Source: Pseudomonas sp. PD9R (GTDB lineage: Bacteria; Pseudomonadota; Gammaproteobacteria; Pseudomonadales; Pseudomonadaceae). From it: a stretch of DNA of 64,000 nt. The position numbers and the translations under genes were made by a program. This document shows positions 33,665 through 42,547 of this stretch, in pieces; within the stretch, counting starts at the first letter, position 1; the number at the start of each line of letters is the position of its first letter. Under the pieces are notes generated by a model. The model was not told the DNA's origin. It did not search any database and saw nothing but the letters and a program-made list of their open reading frames with translations. The DNA lies in assembly GCF_019200975.1 (NCBI RefSeq), contig NZ_JAHTMR010000015.1, positions 127,569-191,568 on the forward strand. Direction: 5' to 3'.

Positions 33665-35578
33665 ATGTCCGTACGACGCACACGCAAAGACGATGGCAGC
33701 CAATGGACAGTTGCGGACAGCCGCAGTGTTTACGGGATTCGCCATTGGGGGGCCGGGTATTTCGCGATCAATGACGCCGGTCGCGTCGAAGTTCGTCCGA
33801 ACGGTCCGAGCAGTTCGCCTATCGACCTGTTCGAGCAAGTTGACCAGCTGCGCAAGAGCGGCCTGTCCTTGCCGTTGCTGGTACGTTTTCCGGACATTCT
33901 GCAAGACCGCGTGCGTCAGCTGACCGGCGCATTCGACGCCAACATCGAGCGTCTGGAATACCAGAGCAAGTACACCGCGCTGTACCCGATCAAGGTGAAC
34001 CAGCAGGAAGCGGTGATCGAGAACATCATCGCCACCCAGAACGTCTCCATCGGTCTGGAAGCCGGCTCCAAACCTGAACTGCTCGCGGTGCTGGCATTGG
34101 CGCCGAAGGGCGGCACCATCGTCTGCAACGGCTACAAGGACCGCGAGTTCATCCGTCTGGCGCTGATGGGCCAGAAGCTTGGTCACAACGTGTTCATCGT
34201 GATCGAGAAAGAATCCGAAGTCGGCCTGGTGATCGAAGAAGCGGCGTCGCTCAAGGTCAAGCCTCAGGTTGGCCTGCGCGTGCGTCTGTCGTCTCTGGCA
34301 TCGTCCAAGTGGGCGGACACCGGTGGCGAGAAATCCAAATTCGGCTTGTCGGCGGCGCAGCTGCTGTCGGTGGTTGAACGGTTCCGCGCTGCCGGTCTGG
34401 ACCAAGGCATTCGCCTGCTGCACTTTCACATGGGTTCGCAGATCGCCAACCTGGCGGACTACCAGCACGGTTTCAAGGAAGCGATCCGCTACTACGGCGA
34501 GCTGCGCAACCTTGGCCTGCCGGTTGACCATATTGACGTCGGCGGTGGCCTGGGCGTGGACTACGACGGTACGCACTCGCGTAACGCCAGTTCGATCAAC
34601 TACGACATGGACGATTACGCCGGTGTCGTGGTCGGGATGCTCAAGGAGTTCTGCGACGCGCAGAGCCTGCCGCACCCGAACATCTTCTCCGAAAGCGGCC
34701 GCTCCCTGACCGCGCACCACGCCATGCTGGTGATTCAGGTCACCGACGTCGAGAAACACAACGACGACGTGCCGCAGATCGACAACAAGGAAACGCTGCC
34801 GGAAACCGTGCAGTGGCTGGTGGACCTGCTGGGTCCGACCGATATCGAGATGGTCACCGAAACCTACTGGCGCGCCACGCACTACATGAGCGATATCGCC
34901 GCCCAGTACGCCGATGGCAAGCTGACCCTGGCTGAAAAAGCCCTGGCCGAGCAATGTTACTTCGCCGTGTGCCGTCGCCTGCACAACTCGTTGAAGGCGC
35001 GCCAGCGTTCTCATCGTCAGGTGCTGGACGAACTCAACGACAAGCTCGCCGACAAGTACATCTGCAACTTCTCGGTGTTCCAGAGCCTGCCGGACACCTG
35101 GGCCATCGACCAGGTACTGCCGATCATCCCGTTGCACCGTCTCGACGAAGAACCGATGCGTCGTGCCGTGTTGCAGGACTTGACCTGCGACTCCGACGGC
35201 AAGATCAACCAGTACGTCGACGAGCAGAGCATTGAGACCAGCCTGCCGGTGCACGCGCTGAACGAAGGCGAGGACTACCTGCTGGGTGTGTTCCTGGTCG
35301 GCGCTTATCAGGAAATTCTGGGCGACATGCACAACCTGTTCGGTGACACCGATTCGGTGAACATCTACCAGAACGCCGACGGCAGCGTGTACCACGCCGG
35401 TATTGAAACCCACGACACCATCGAAGACATGCTGCGTTACGTCCACTTGTCGCCGGAAGAGCTGATGACCCACTACCGCGACAAGTGCGCCAATGCCCGC
35501 ATCAGTGCCAGCGAGCGCACTCAGTTCCTTGATGCTCTGCGTCTGGGCCTGACCCGCTCGTCTTACCTCTCTTCTTGA
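33665..35578 (+). CDS. speA: Biosynthetic arginine decarboxylase SpeA
   Basis: 637 residues, typical for the family. The PLP-barrel lysine lies in ALYPIKVNQQEAVIENI near residue 105. LLHFHMGSQIANL and HIDVGGGLGVDYDGTHSRN near residues 255 and 295 bind cofactor and substrate. The C-terminal beta domain ends the protein. SpeA decarboxylates arginine to agmatine for putrescine synthesis. The TTATAGGGGACTTCG before the ATG gives a good ribosome site. An inverted repeat TTACCTC/GAGGTAA spans the stop codon (35563-35583). Confidence 0.98.
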   Translation: MSVRRTRKDDGSQWTVADSRSVYGIRHWGAGYFAINDAGRVEVRPNGPSSSPIDLFEQVDQLRKSGLSLPLLVRFPDILQDRVRQLTGAFDANIERLEYQSKYTALYPIKVNQQEAVIENIIATQNVSIGLEAGSKPELLAVLALAPKGGTIVCNGYKDREFIRLALMGQKLGHNVFIVIEKESEVGLVIEEAASLKVKPQVGLRVRLSSLASSKWADTGGEKSKFGLSAAQLLSVVERFRAAGLDQGIRLLHFHMGSQIANLADYQHGFKEAIRYYGELRNLGLPVDHIDVGGGLGVDYDGTHSRNASSINYDMDDYAGVVVGMLKEFCDAQSLPHPNIFSESGRSLTAHHAMLVIQVTDVEKHNDDVPQIDNKETLPETVQWLVDLLGPTDIEMVTETYWRATHYMSDIAAQYADGKLTLAEKALAEQCYFAVCRRLHNSLKARQRSHRQVLDELNDKLADKYICNFSVFQSLPDTWAIDQVLPIIPLHRLDEEPMRRAVLQDLTCDSDGKINQYVDEQSIETSLPVHALNEGEDYLLGVFLVGAYQEILGDMHNLFGDTDSVNIYQNADGSVYHAGIETHDTIEDMLRYVHLSPEELMTHYRDKCANARISASERTQFLDALRLGLTRSSYLSS

Positions 35579-35604
35579 GGTAAGTCCCGCTCTCATCGGG
35601 TTGT

Positions 35605-35637
35605 CTGAAAATGTTCCGCACGCTGCGGAAATTTCAG
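35605..35637. terminator. Hairpin downstream of speA
   Basis: CTGAAA-ATG-TTCCGCA, loop CGC, TGCGGAA-A-TTTCAG: a two-part stem of 13 pairs. No T tract follows, so termination is plausible but unproven. Confidence 0.6.
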
Positions 35638-35670
35638 ATGACCTGGTGCGACGCCTCTCTTTTTCCCTGC

Positions 35671-35731
35671 GAAATGACCTACGTCCTTGGCCATCCAGGC
35701 CATTTGGTCTTCTTTTCGCGTAGGTCATTTC
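35671..35731. repeat. 61-bp palindrome upstream of the VgrG gene
   Basis: GAAATGACCTACG (35671-35683) is exactly complementary to CGTAGGTCATTTC (35719-35731), with an inner GGCC/GGCC pairing. It may be an independent repeat or a speA/vgrG boundary terminator. Confidence 0.7.
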
Positions 35732-35810
35732 CTAAGTTGTACTTCGCCTCTCTACTCGGCCATGTCTCTCGGCGAGAATCCCCGGCCGCCCCTCCTGTAG
35801 AGAATCGCCG

Positions 35811-37127
35811 ATGTTCGATCCAGCCAACGAACCTGCATTTCGTCTGGACGTAGCAGGTCTGTCCGACGTCTTCGAGGTACTGGCCTTTACCGGTAGAGAA
35901 GCCATCAGTGAGCCATTCGTATTCGACATGGAGCTGCTGGTCAATGACCCCGCGCTCGACCTCGCCAGCCTCTTGTACCGTTCAGCCTCGTTGTATTTCG
36001 GGCCAGCGGGCAACAGCGTCCACGGGCAATTGCATGAGCTGATCCAGCGTGAACATGGATCGATGAACCGGCTCTGTCATGTGCGCCTGGGGCCTCGGCT
36101 GGCTTGCCTTTCCCAACGTTTCAGCCAGCGCATCTTCAGCGCCCGCTCGGTGCCGCAAATCCTCGATCAGGTGCTCAGGGAGCACGGCATTGTCGGCCAG
36201 GATCGGCGCTTTGAACTGGACGGCGATTACCCCGCCCGTGATTTCTGCACGCAGTACCGTGAATCGGACCTGCAATTTATCCAACGCCTGTGCGCCCAGG
36301 AGCGGCTGCACTACCACTTCGAACACCGGGCTCGCGGGCACTGCGTGGTGTTTGCCGATGGACAGGGGCATTTCCGTCGCGGCGAAACGGCGCTGTTCAG
36401 CAGCGAAGGCGAGCGCCCGGCGGTGCGCCGTTTCGAGGTTCAGCGAAGCGCGGACAGTTCGGTGCAGAGTGCGCAGTGCGGTAGCGACCTGCCGATGCTG
36501 CGCAGCGCTCAACTGATGCCGCTGGCGGGGCATCCGGTTGCCGAGTGGAATCAGCTGTGGCTGCTGACCCATGTCGAGCATCAGGGCAGTCAGGACCCCA
36601 TCGCGCCCTACAGCAACCAGTTGCGTGCGATGCGTTGGGAGGTGGCGTTTGAGTCGTCATCTATTGCAGAGAAACCGACCATGCGGGGGCTGCAGCGTGC
36701 ATGGGTGGTAGATGTCGATGAGCTCCGGCCTGACCCTTCCCGGCCGGTGGCGGTGCAATTTGACTGGTTGTATCAGGGGGAAGGTGCAACGCCCAGCCAC
36801 TGTTGGCTGCCATTGGCGCCGGGGCTGGCATTGGCAAGCGCCGCGCAGTTGAGTGAAGGCGCGGAGGTGGTGGTGAGCTTTATCGAAGGTGATCCGGACC
36901 GACCGTTGATTACCGGGTTTCTGCATCAGCCAGACCGGATCGAAGAGGTAGAGACGACGTACGCCACTGATGATTGCCCCTCTGAAGCTGTACAGGGATG
37001 GTTGCGCTCCGGTGAACCCTTGTTGTTGCTGTGTTTGCTGCCCGGCGGTGGCCCTTTCAACCATTGCGCGCAGGCCCTTTGCACCTGTCGTGCGGCGACG
37101 CGGCTTGGCCAGAGTGGTGCGGCATGA
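35811..37127 (+). CDS. Compact VgrG-like type VI spike protein
   Basis: 438 residues, much shorter than typical VgrG (about 600-800). The gp27-like first part is clear: EPFVFDMELLVNDP, then FCTQYRESDLQFIQRLCAQE near 145-164 and LHYHFEH. The usual long segment after it appears deleted, and the gp5 OB-fold follows (VQFDWLYQGEGATPSHCWLP, then VVVSFIEGDPDRPLITGFLH). The repeated-helix needle and DUF2345 are absent; the C-terminus is a short Leu/Cys-rich tail (LLLLCLLPGGGPFNHC, LCTCR). Its stop overlaps the DUF4123 gene (ATGA). I infer a spike subunit for one cargo, loaded by the adjacent adaptor. No baseplate genes are present here. Confidence 0.88.
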   Translation: MFDPANEPAFRLDVAGLSDVFEVLAFTGREAISEPFVFDMELLVNDPALDLASLLYRSASLYFGPAGNSVHGQLHELIQREHGSMNRLCHVRLGPRLACLSQRFSQRIFSARSVPQILDQVLREHGIVGQDRRFELDGDYPARDFCTQYRESDLQFIQRLCAQERLHYHFEHRARGHCVVFADGQGHFRRGETALFSSEGERPAVRRFEVQRSADSSVQSAQCGSDLPMLRSAQLMPLAGHPVAEWNQLWLLTHVEHQGSQDPIAPYSNQLRAMRWEVAFESSSIAEKPTMRGLQRAWVVDVDELRPDPSRPVAVQFDWLYQGEGATPSHCWLPLAPGLALASAAQLSEGAEVVVSFIEGDPDRPLITGFLHQPDRIEEVETTYATDDCPSEAVQGWLRSGEPLLLLCLLPGGGPFNHCAQALCTCRAATRLGQSGAA

Positions 37128-37921
37128 TCGCCGTGCAGACACCGGACACGCTGCCGCAATGGTTATTGCTGGACGTACCGGGCGCGCCGCAGGCGGGGTC
37201 AGCCCTGCAGCACATGTTTGGCCATGCCCGGTGGTTCTGGTTGTTCGAAAACACTGAGTGGCATGCGCTGCGTGAACAAGGTCCAGCCCTGATCGACCTA
37301 AGGACCTGTCCGACGCTGGTCGAACGCTGTCAGGGCGAGGCACAGCGCTGGCCGGGCCTGCTGTTGCTCAGCGAAGCACCGGTGTCGACGTTGCTGGCGC
37401 ACTTGCGGCGCATGCTCTCGGTGAGTTTCGGCCTGCACCACCGGGCCCTGCTGAGTTACTACAACCCGCACACCGCCAGTTACTTTTTTGATGCCTGCGA
37501 CGCCGGGGAGTTGAGTCGCTGGCTGGGGCCGATCAACCAGTTGCGCTGGTACGGCGGGACCTGGGCCGACCGTGCAATCGGCCGTCATGGCTGGCAACAG
37601 TTAATCAATCCGTTGCTTGCCGTCAGCCCGTTAGCGATTGAAGAAACACTCAGCCCTCATCAGAAGGCAAGGCTGCAAACCTGCCTGCTGGAACAGCATG
37701 CGTGGCAATGGTGCACATCCACCGGGACCGATTACTACACGCTGTGGTCCCACATGGAGGAAGGGCTGGCGCTGGGCTTTAGCGAACGCCCGGTGCTGGA
37801 TGGCTGGTTATGGCTACGCTTGCAGTACCCCGGCGTTGTACCTGAACTGCCCTTGTCGGGAGCCACTCAGCAAGAATGCCTGGATAATCTGCGCAACCGT
37901 TGGCAGAACCTTCAACCCTGA
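37124..37921 (+). CDS. DUF4123 (Tap-1/TEC) type VI effector adaptor
   Basis: 265 residues. The N-terminal half has the DUF4123 pattern: LPQWLLLDVPG, then WFWLFENTEWHALREQGPAL, the SVSFGLHHRALLSYYNPHTA segment with invariant FxxRYYDPR-like positions, and INQLRWYGGTWADRA. DUF4123 proteins bridge a specific effector to its VgrG tip. The ATG at 37124 overlaps the VgrG stop, and a lipoprotein hydrolase follows 18 bp after its stop. Such adaptors are normally followed by the effector gene, so the downstream gene deserves scrutiny even though it looks like an ordinary lipoprotein. Confidence 0.88.
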   Translation: MIAVQTPDTLPQWLLLDVPGAPQAGSALQHMFGHARWFWLFENTEWHALREQGPALIDLRTCPTLVERCQGEAQRWPGLLLLSEAPVSTLLAHLRRMLSVSFGLHHRALLSYYNPHTASYFFDACDAGELSRWLGPINQLRWYGGTWADRAIGRHGWQQLINPLLAVSPLAIEETLSPHQKARLQTCLLEQHAWQWCTSTGTDYYTLWSHMEEGLALGFSERPVLDGWLWLRLQYPGVVPELPLSGATQQECLDNLRNRWQNLQP

Positions 37922-37939
37922 ACATGAGGCTCGACACCG

Positions 37940-38815
37940 ATGGCGAGCAGGGTTAAGCGGATCATCAGCCTGGCGCTCGGCGGTTTGCTGCTGGCGGTAA
38001 TGAGCGCGTGTTCACCGCTGAAAATGCTCAATGCCCTGACCCCCGACGGGACCTTCGATAAGACCGAGGGCATTGCCTATGGCAGTGATCCGCGGCAAAA
38101 ACTCGATGTGTATGTGCCGCACCATCCGATGGCGGGTGCCCCGGTGGTGGTGTTTTTCTATGGCGGCAGCTGGAACAGTGGATCACGCAGCGACTACGGA
38201 TTTGTCGGTGAGGCCTTGGCGTCCCGGGGGATCGTCGCGGTACTGGCGGACTATCGGTTGTATCCACAGGTGCGTTATCCACTGTTTCTCGAAGACGCCG
38301 CCAGCGCAGTGGCCTGGTCCCATGAGCACATCCGGCAGTACGCCGGGAACCCGCAGCGCTTGTACCTGATGGGGCACAGTTCCGGGGCCTATAACGTTGC
38401 GATGCTGGCACTGGACCTCGCGCTGTTGGCGGCGGTGGGCCTTTCGCCGCACAACCTTAGCGGCTGGATCGGTCTGGCCGGCCCCTATGATTTTTTGCCG
38501 ATCCAGAATCCGGACGTGCGCCCGGTGTTTTTCTGGCCGGATTCACCGCCGCAATCGCAACCGATCAACCATGTCACCCAAGGCGCGCCGCCAGCGTTGT
38601 TGATGGCCTCAACGGACGACGAGGTGGTCAACCCGACGCGCAATACCGGCGGTCTCGCAATCAAGTTGCGTGAAGCGGGCGTGCCGGTGCAGGACCTGTA
38701 CTTCTCTCGCACCGGCCACGCCATGCTGGTGGCGGCGTTGTCCCGACCCTTGCGCGGTTTGGCGCCGGTACTGGACGAGGTTACGTCGTTCGTCAGGACA
38801 ACGCCGACTCAGTGA
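37940..38815 (+). CDS. Lipoprotein alpha/beta hydrolase (esterase-like)
   Basis: 291 residues. A lipoprotein signal (ISLALGGLLLAVMSAC; lipid attachment at Cys 28 or so) leads to an alpha/beta-hydrolase fold of the BD-FAE/carboxylesterase type: oxyanion region VVVFFYGGSWNSGSR, nucleophile elbow LMGHSSGAYN (GxSxG, Ser near 155), Asp in MASTDDEVVNP and His in FSRTGHAML, so the triad is complete. It would act in the periplasm, anchored to a membrane. It follows the DUF4123 gene closely and may be co-transcribed. A lipid-anchored protein is an unusual secretion cargo, so a stand-alone esterase is the simpler reading. Its end overlaps the convergent MATE gene by 7 bp. Confidence 0.87.
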   Translation: MASRVKRIISLALGGLLLAVMSACSPLKMLNALTPDGTFDKTEGIAYGSDPRQKLDVYVPHHPMAGAPVVVFFYGGSWNSGSRSDYGFVGEALASRGIVAVLADYRLYPQVRYPLFLEDAASAVAWSHEHIRQYAGNPQRLYLMGHSSGAYNVAMLALDLALLAAVGLSPHNLSGWIGLAGPYDFLPIQNPDVRPVFFWPDSPPQSQPINHVTQGAPPALLMASTDDEVVNPTRNTGGLAIKLREAGVPVQDLYFSRTGHAMLVAALSRPLRGLAPVLDEVTSFVRTTPTQ

Positions 38816-40155
38816 GCGCGGGCGAACCAACCGTCGTTTTGGCGCAGACGCCAGGCAATGGCGCCGAGGGTCAGGCTGCGCAGTAACATGAACAACAGGA
38901 AAGTTATCCACAGCCCATGGTTGCCGAAACCTTGCAGTGCCCAGCCGAAGGGCACCAGCAAGGCGACCGTCAACAGCATGCCGTTGCGCATTTCCCGGGC
39001 GCGGGTGGCGCCGATGAACAAGCCGTCGAGCAAGTAGCTCCACACCGCGATCAACGGCAGCGCGGCGAGGTAGGGCAAGTAGATGAACGCGGTGTCGCGC
39101 ACGCTTTCGATGTTGGTCTGCATCTCGATGAACAAGTGACCGGCAAACAGGAACATCACGGCAAAACCCAGGCTCGCCAGCAACGACCAGCCGCATGCCA
39201 CTACCAATGAGCGACGCAGGGCATCACGGTCGCGGGCACCGATGGCATGCCCGCACAGGGCTTCCACGGCGTGGGCCAGACCGTCGAGTGCGTGGGCCGT
39301 CAGCAGCAAGCCGTTGAGCAGCAGCGCGTTGGCGGCGACGGTGGCATCGCCCAGTCGCGCACCTTGCACGGTGATCAGAAAAAACACCGATTGCAGGGCC
39401 AGGCTACGAATGAAGATGTCGCGGTTGACCGCCAGCAGCGGTCGCCAGCTCTGCCACAGCGCCAGGGCAGCCCAGGCGATATGACCGGGGTAGGCGCGCA
39501 GGGCATGACGGGTCATGAACAGGCCGATCAGCGCACCGGTCCACTCGGCGATGACCGACGCACGAGCGGCACCCACCACGCCCCATTCCAGGCCGAGAAC
39601 AAACCATAAATTCAACGCAATGTTAACCAGGTTGGTGCTCAGCAGAATCACCAGCGGCGCGCGGGCGTTCTGCGTGCCGAGGAACCAGCCGACCAGCGCA
39701 TAACTGGCCAGCGCCGCCGGCAGCCCGAACAACCGCGTGTGGAAGAACTCGCGGGTCATTTGATCCAGCTCCGTCGATGGCTGCATGAAATGCAACGCCA
39801 CGCCGCTCAACGGAACACCCGCTGCGCCCAGCACCACGGCCAGTCCCATGGCCAGCAACAGCCCTTGCAACAAAATCTGCCGCAACGCCGCGCCATCACC
39901 TCGGCCGGCTGCCTGGGCGGCGAACCCGGTCGTGCCCATGCGCAGGAAACCCATGCCCCAGGCGAGAAACGTATACAGGCTGGCGCCGACCGCAACGGCA
40001 CCGAGCTGATGGGCGTGGGGCAAGTGGCCGATGACGGTGCTGTCGACCAGCGCCACCAGCGGTACGGAAATATTCGAGAGAATCATCGGCGCAGCCAGCG
40101 CCAAGACCCGACGATGGGTGGGGCGGTCGCGCCAGTCGGCAATCAGGTTGGACAT
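38809..40155 (-). CDS. MATE family efflux transporter (DinF-like)
   Basis: 448 residues from MSNLIADWRDRPTHRRVLAL at the ATG with AAGGAG upstream. About twelve membrane helices in two similar halves: LAAPMILSNISVPLVALVDS begins the first and SLALQSVFFLITVQGARLGD the second. The DST in the first helix is typical of the DinF/MATE branch. Members export drugs or metabolites against sodium or protons. It is a single gene, convergent with the hydrolase; a REP element lies upstream of it. Confidence 0.94.
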   Translation of the reverse strand: MSNLIADWRDRPTHRRVLALAAPMILSNISVPLVALVDSTVIGHLPHAHQLGAVAVGASLYTFLAWGMGFLRMGTTGFAAQAAGRGDGAALRQILLQGLLLAMGLAVVLGAAGVPLSGVALHFMQPSTELDQMTREFFHTRLFGLPAALASYALVGWFLGTQNARAPLVILLSTNLVNIALNLWFVLGLEWGVVGAARASVIAEWTGALIGLFMTRHALRAYPGHIAWAALALWQSWRPLLAVNRDIFIRSLALQSVFFLITVQGARLGDATVAANALLLNGLLLTAHALDGLAHAVEALCGHAIGARDRDALRRSLVVACGWSLLASLGFAVMFLFAGHLFIEMQTNIESVRDTAFIYLPYLAALPLIAVWSYLLDGLFIGATRAREMRNGMLLTVALLVPFGWALQGFGNHGLWITFLLFMLLRSLTLGAIAWRLRQNDGWFARAH

Positions 40156-40214
40156 GCAGGCTCCTTGGGGAGCGGGCATTGTAGCGACACATTTTGGAAT
40201 ATGCCGCGAACCAT

Positions 40215-40240
40215 TGTAGGAGCGAGCCTGCTCGCGAAGG
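40215..40240. repeat. REP element, GAGCGAGCCTGCTCGCGA type
   Basis: TGTAGGAGCGAGCCTGCTCGCGA with internal palindrome GCGAG/CTCGC, a second Pseudomonas REP class; related copies lie near 50822, 51642 and 52511. Confidence 0.8.
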
Positions 40241-40314
40241 TCGTCAGCGATAATGCTGAGAATCTGTAACCCTGGGGTATTTTCAGCTTTATCGCGATCA
40301 AGGATTGGGCGGTG

Positions 40315-40608
40315 TCAGTGAACCACCCAACTCAGCAGCCACAGCCCGAGCATCAGCCAGATGATGCCCATGATGAACGAGGCATTCATGAATGCGCGGA
40401 TCGCCGACCACAACAACAGCAGCCCCAGGATCAGCGTGGCGATGCTGATGATCGAGGTGTCCATGCCCAAGGCGCGGGACAAGCCTTCGACAAAGTTGCT
40501 GCTGGCGCGGCTCATCATTTGAAACAGCCCGCTGAGGCCATCAACGATGAAACGGATGACGGAACCGAGGGCTTGGCCGAGCCATTCGAAAAAACCTTCT
40601 ACCTGCAT
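40315..40608 (-). CDS. Small membrane protein, 97 aa
   Basis: Two hydrophobic segments (ISIATLILGLLLLWSAIRAF and MGIIWLMLGLWLLSWVVH) after an amphipathic N-terminal half (MQVEGFFEWLGQALGSVIRF). I do not recognise a family. AGGACG precedes the ATG. It is isolated between the MATE gene and the MazG-like gene with REP fragments on both sides, so it is likely expressed alone. Confidence 0.72.
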   Translation of the reverse strand: MQVEGFFEWLGQALGSVIRFIVDGLSGLFQMMSRASSNFVEGLSRALGMDTSIISIATLILGLLLLWSAIRAFMNASFIMGIIWLMLGLWLLSWVVH

Positions 40609-40672
40609 GGAATGAGCGTCCTGATCAAAGAAAGGCGTGGTTTGGGCTATCGATCATCGCACCGAGTTCCCT

Positions 40673-40702
40673 GCAGGAGCTGCCGAAGGCTGCGATCTTT
40701 TT
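40673..40702. repeat. Single REP half-site
   Basis: CAGGAGCTGCCGAAGGCTGC core continuing to GATC and T run, without an inverted partner nearby. Confidence 0.75.
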
Positions 40703-40811
40703 GAGTATGGCGCAAAGATTCCTGACTAACACTGTGGGAGCGAGCCCCCAATCTTTGTCACTTGCCTTCACTCGCCATCCCCCCGAAGCTATACGCCTTC
40801 AGGAGAGCCCG

Positions 40812-41114
40812 ATGAACCTTGTTGAACTGACCGAACGCCTGCACGCCATCCGTGACCGCAATGACTGGCGGCAATTTCACAGCCCGAAAAACCTGGCCAT
40901 GGCCGCGAGCGTGGAAATGTCCGAGCTGGTGGAAATTTTCCAGTGGCTGACCGAAGACCAGTCTCGCCAGTTACCGGCGGACAAACTGGCCCATGCCGGG
41001 CAGGAAGTCGGCGACATCGTGCTTTATCTATTGTTGTTGTGCAGTGAGTTGGGTCTGGACATGAATGAAGTGGTGCGCAGCAAACTGGCCGACAGCGAAC
41101 GGAGGTTCAGCTGA
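40812..41114 (+). CDS. MazG-like nucleotide pyrophosphohydrolase
   Basis: 100 residues from the ATG at 40812, with AGGAGAG upstream; the longer frame is unsupported. The all-alpha MazG/RS21-C6 fold is indicated by FHSPKNLAMAASVEMSELVE and WLTEDQ, followed by EVGDIVLYLLLLCSELGLD, which supplies the EExxE and ExxD magnesium ligands. Such enzymes hydrolyse non-canonical nucleoside triphosphates (house-cleaning). Its stop overlaps the cmoM start (TGATG). Confidence 0.9.
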   Translation: MNLVELTERLHAIRDRNDWRQFHSPKNLAMAASVEMSELVEIFQWLTEDQSRQLPADKLAHAGQEVGDIVLYLLLLCSELGLDMNEVVRSKLADSERRFS

Positions 41115-41863
41115 TGAGCGACCGTCATTTCGATCAACTGGCGACCCGCTTCGCCGAAAAAATCTACGGTGGGGCCAAAGGCGCGATCCGTCTGGCGGTG
41201 CTTCAGGCGGATCTGGCTGAAACCTTGCCGGCCCGACCGTTGCGGGTGCTGGACATTGGCGCCGGCCTTGGCCACATGTCGTTGTGGCTGGCGCAGCGCG
41301 GCCATGAGGTGACATTGGCCGAACCCGCCGAACCCATGCTCGAAGGCGCTCGTCAGCGCTTCGCCGAGGCTGGGCAGACCGCGACATTTATTCAGGCACC
41401 GTGGCAGGAATTGCTCGGTCAACTCACCGAACCCTACGACCTGGTGCTGTGCCATGCGGTGCTGGAATGGTTGGCCGAACCCCATGCAATCCTGCCGGTG
41501 CTGCATCAATTGACCAAGCAGGATGGCTGGTTATCACTGGCCTTCTACAACCGCGATGCATTGATTTACCGCAACTTGCTCAAGGGCCATTTCCGCAAGA
41601 TGCGCAAGAACGACATGGCTGGCGAGAAGCAAAGCCTGACCCCGCAACAACCCCTTGATCCACGGGAATTGGCGGCGCAACTTGAGGGTTTGTGGCAGGT
41701 CGAAACCCAAAGTGGGGTGCGGGTTTTTCACGATTACATGCCGGTGGAATTCCAGGCCCGCGCCGAACTGGTGGACCTGCTGGAAATGGAACTGGCCCAC
41801 CGCCGTCACCCGAGCTTCGCCGGACTTGGGCGTTACTTGCACTGGATTTGTCGACCGGTTTGA
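41114..41863 (+). CDS. cmoM: tRNA 5-carboxymethoxyuridine methyltransferase CmoM
   Basis: 249 residues. Class I SAM methyltransferase: DRHFDQLATRFAEKIYGGAK at the start, the SAM loop VLDIGAGLGHMSLWLAQRGH near 50, and LCHAVLEWLAEPHAIL near 115. Strand by strand it parallels E. coli CmoM (formerly SmtA), including NRDALIYRNLLKGHF and GVRVFHDYMP. CmoM methylates cmo5U to mcmo5U at the wobble position of certain tRNAs. Coupled to the MazG-like gene upstream and followed after 12 bp by the first DUF4136 lipoprotein. Confidence 0.92.
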   Translation: MSDRHFDQLATRFAEKIYGGAKGAIRLAVLQADLAETLPARPLRVLDIGAGLGHMSLWLAQRGHEVTLAEPAEPMLEGARQRFAEAGQTATFIQAPWQELLGQLTEPYDLVLCHAVLEWLAEPHAILPVLHQLTKQDGWLSLAFYNRDALIYRNLLKGHFRKMRKNDMAGEKQSLTPQQPLDPRELAAQLEGLWQVETQSGVRVFHDYMPVEFQARAELVDLLEMELAHRRHPSFAGLGRYLHWICRPV

Positions 41864-41875
41864 TCGGAGCACGAA

Positions 41876-42493
41876 ATGAAAAGTCGTACGGGGTTGTTGG
41901 TCATGTGTCTGGGATTGGCTGCCTGTCAGGGCGGCAACCCGTATGTGGCAACTTCCAACCCACTTCCACCGGCACCACCTCAGGCGGCCAAGACCTTCGA
42001 CCGCAGTGCCTACCCGGCGGCGCCGCGTGATTACGGGCGTTATCGCAGTTGGGCCTGGCTCAACGGGCACCTGCCACCAGGCAGTGCGTGGGCGGATTCG
42101 GCGCAGGTCGCCGAAGCGGTCAGCAATGCCCTCGATCAACGGGGCTTGCGCCCGCTGCATGACAATCGCCCGGCGGACCTGTTTGTCAGCGCCGACCTGC
42201 GTCTGGAAACCCGCTTGCGCCAGGTCCAGGACGACTATGGCTATTACGGCGGTGGCTACTATGGCGGGCACGGCGGCTACGGCAACGGTATTGGCATGTA
42301 CAACACCGTGCCGATTGTCCGGACTTATCAGGAGCAGGTCGTGGTGGTGCAGGTGGACATGTTCGATGCGCAGAGCGGCCAGCCGGTATGGAGCTCCAGC
42401 GCTGAAACCCTGCGCAAGGGCACGCAAATGGAACAAGCGGATGCCATACGCGAGGCTGTAGAAAAGGCCATGTCGGCGTATCCTCCTGGTTAG
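41876..42493 (+). CDS. DUF4136 lipoprotein (first of a pair)
   Basis: 205 residues. A lipoprotein signal (LLVMCLGLAACQGG; lipid Cys near 17), a proline-rich stretch, then the DUF4136 domain with YGRYRSWAWLNG, ALDQRGLRPLHDNRPADLFV and VQVDMFDAQSGQPVWSSSAE. A glycine/tyrosine-rich loop (DYGYYGGGYYGGHGGYGNG) lies mid-domain. Outer- or inner-membrane anchored, periplasmic side. Function is unknown; a homologous gene follows directly, so this is a tandem duplicate or a functional pair. Confidence 0.9.
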   Translation: MKSRTGLLVMCLGLAACQGGNPYVATSNPLPPAPPQAAKTFDRSAYPAAPRDYGRYRSWAWLNGHLPPGSAWADSAQVAEAVSNALDQRGLRPLHDNRPADLFVSADLRLETRLRQVQDDYGYYGGGYYGGHGGYGNGIGMYNTVPIVRTYQEQVVVVQVDMFDAQSGQPVWSSSAETLRKGTQMEQADAIREAVEKAMSAYPPG

Positions 42494-42547
42494 CTTCTGC
42501 AGTTAAGAAGCATTTCACAGGTTCATGTCTTCTACCGGAGAATTATC

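Noticed and set aside
33650..35728. 692-codon leftward frame over speA
   Set aside because: Antisense shadow of a complete arginine decarboxylase.
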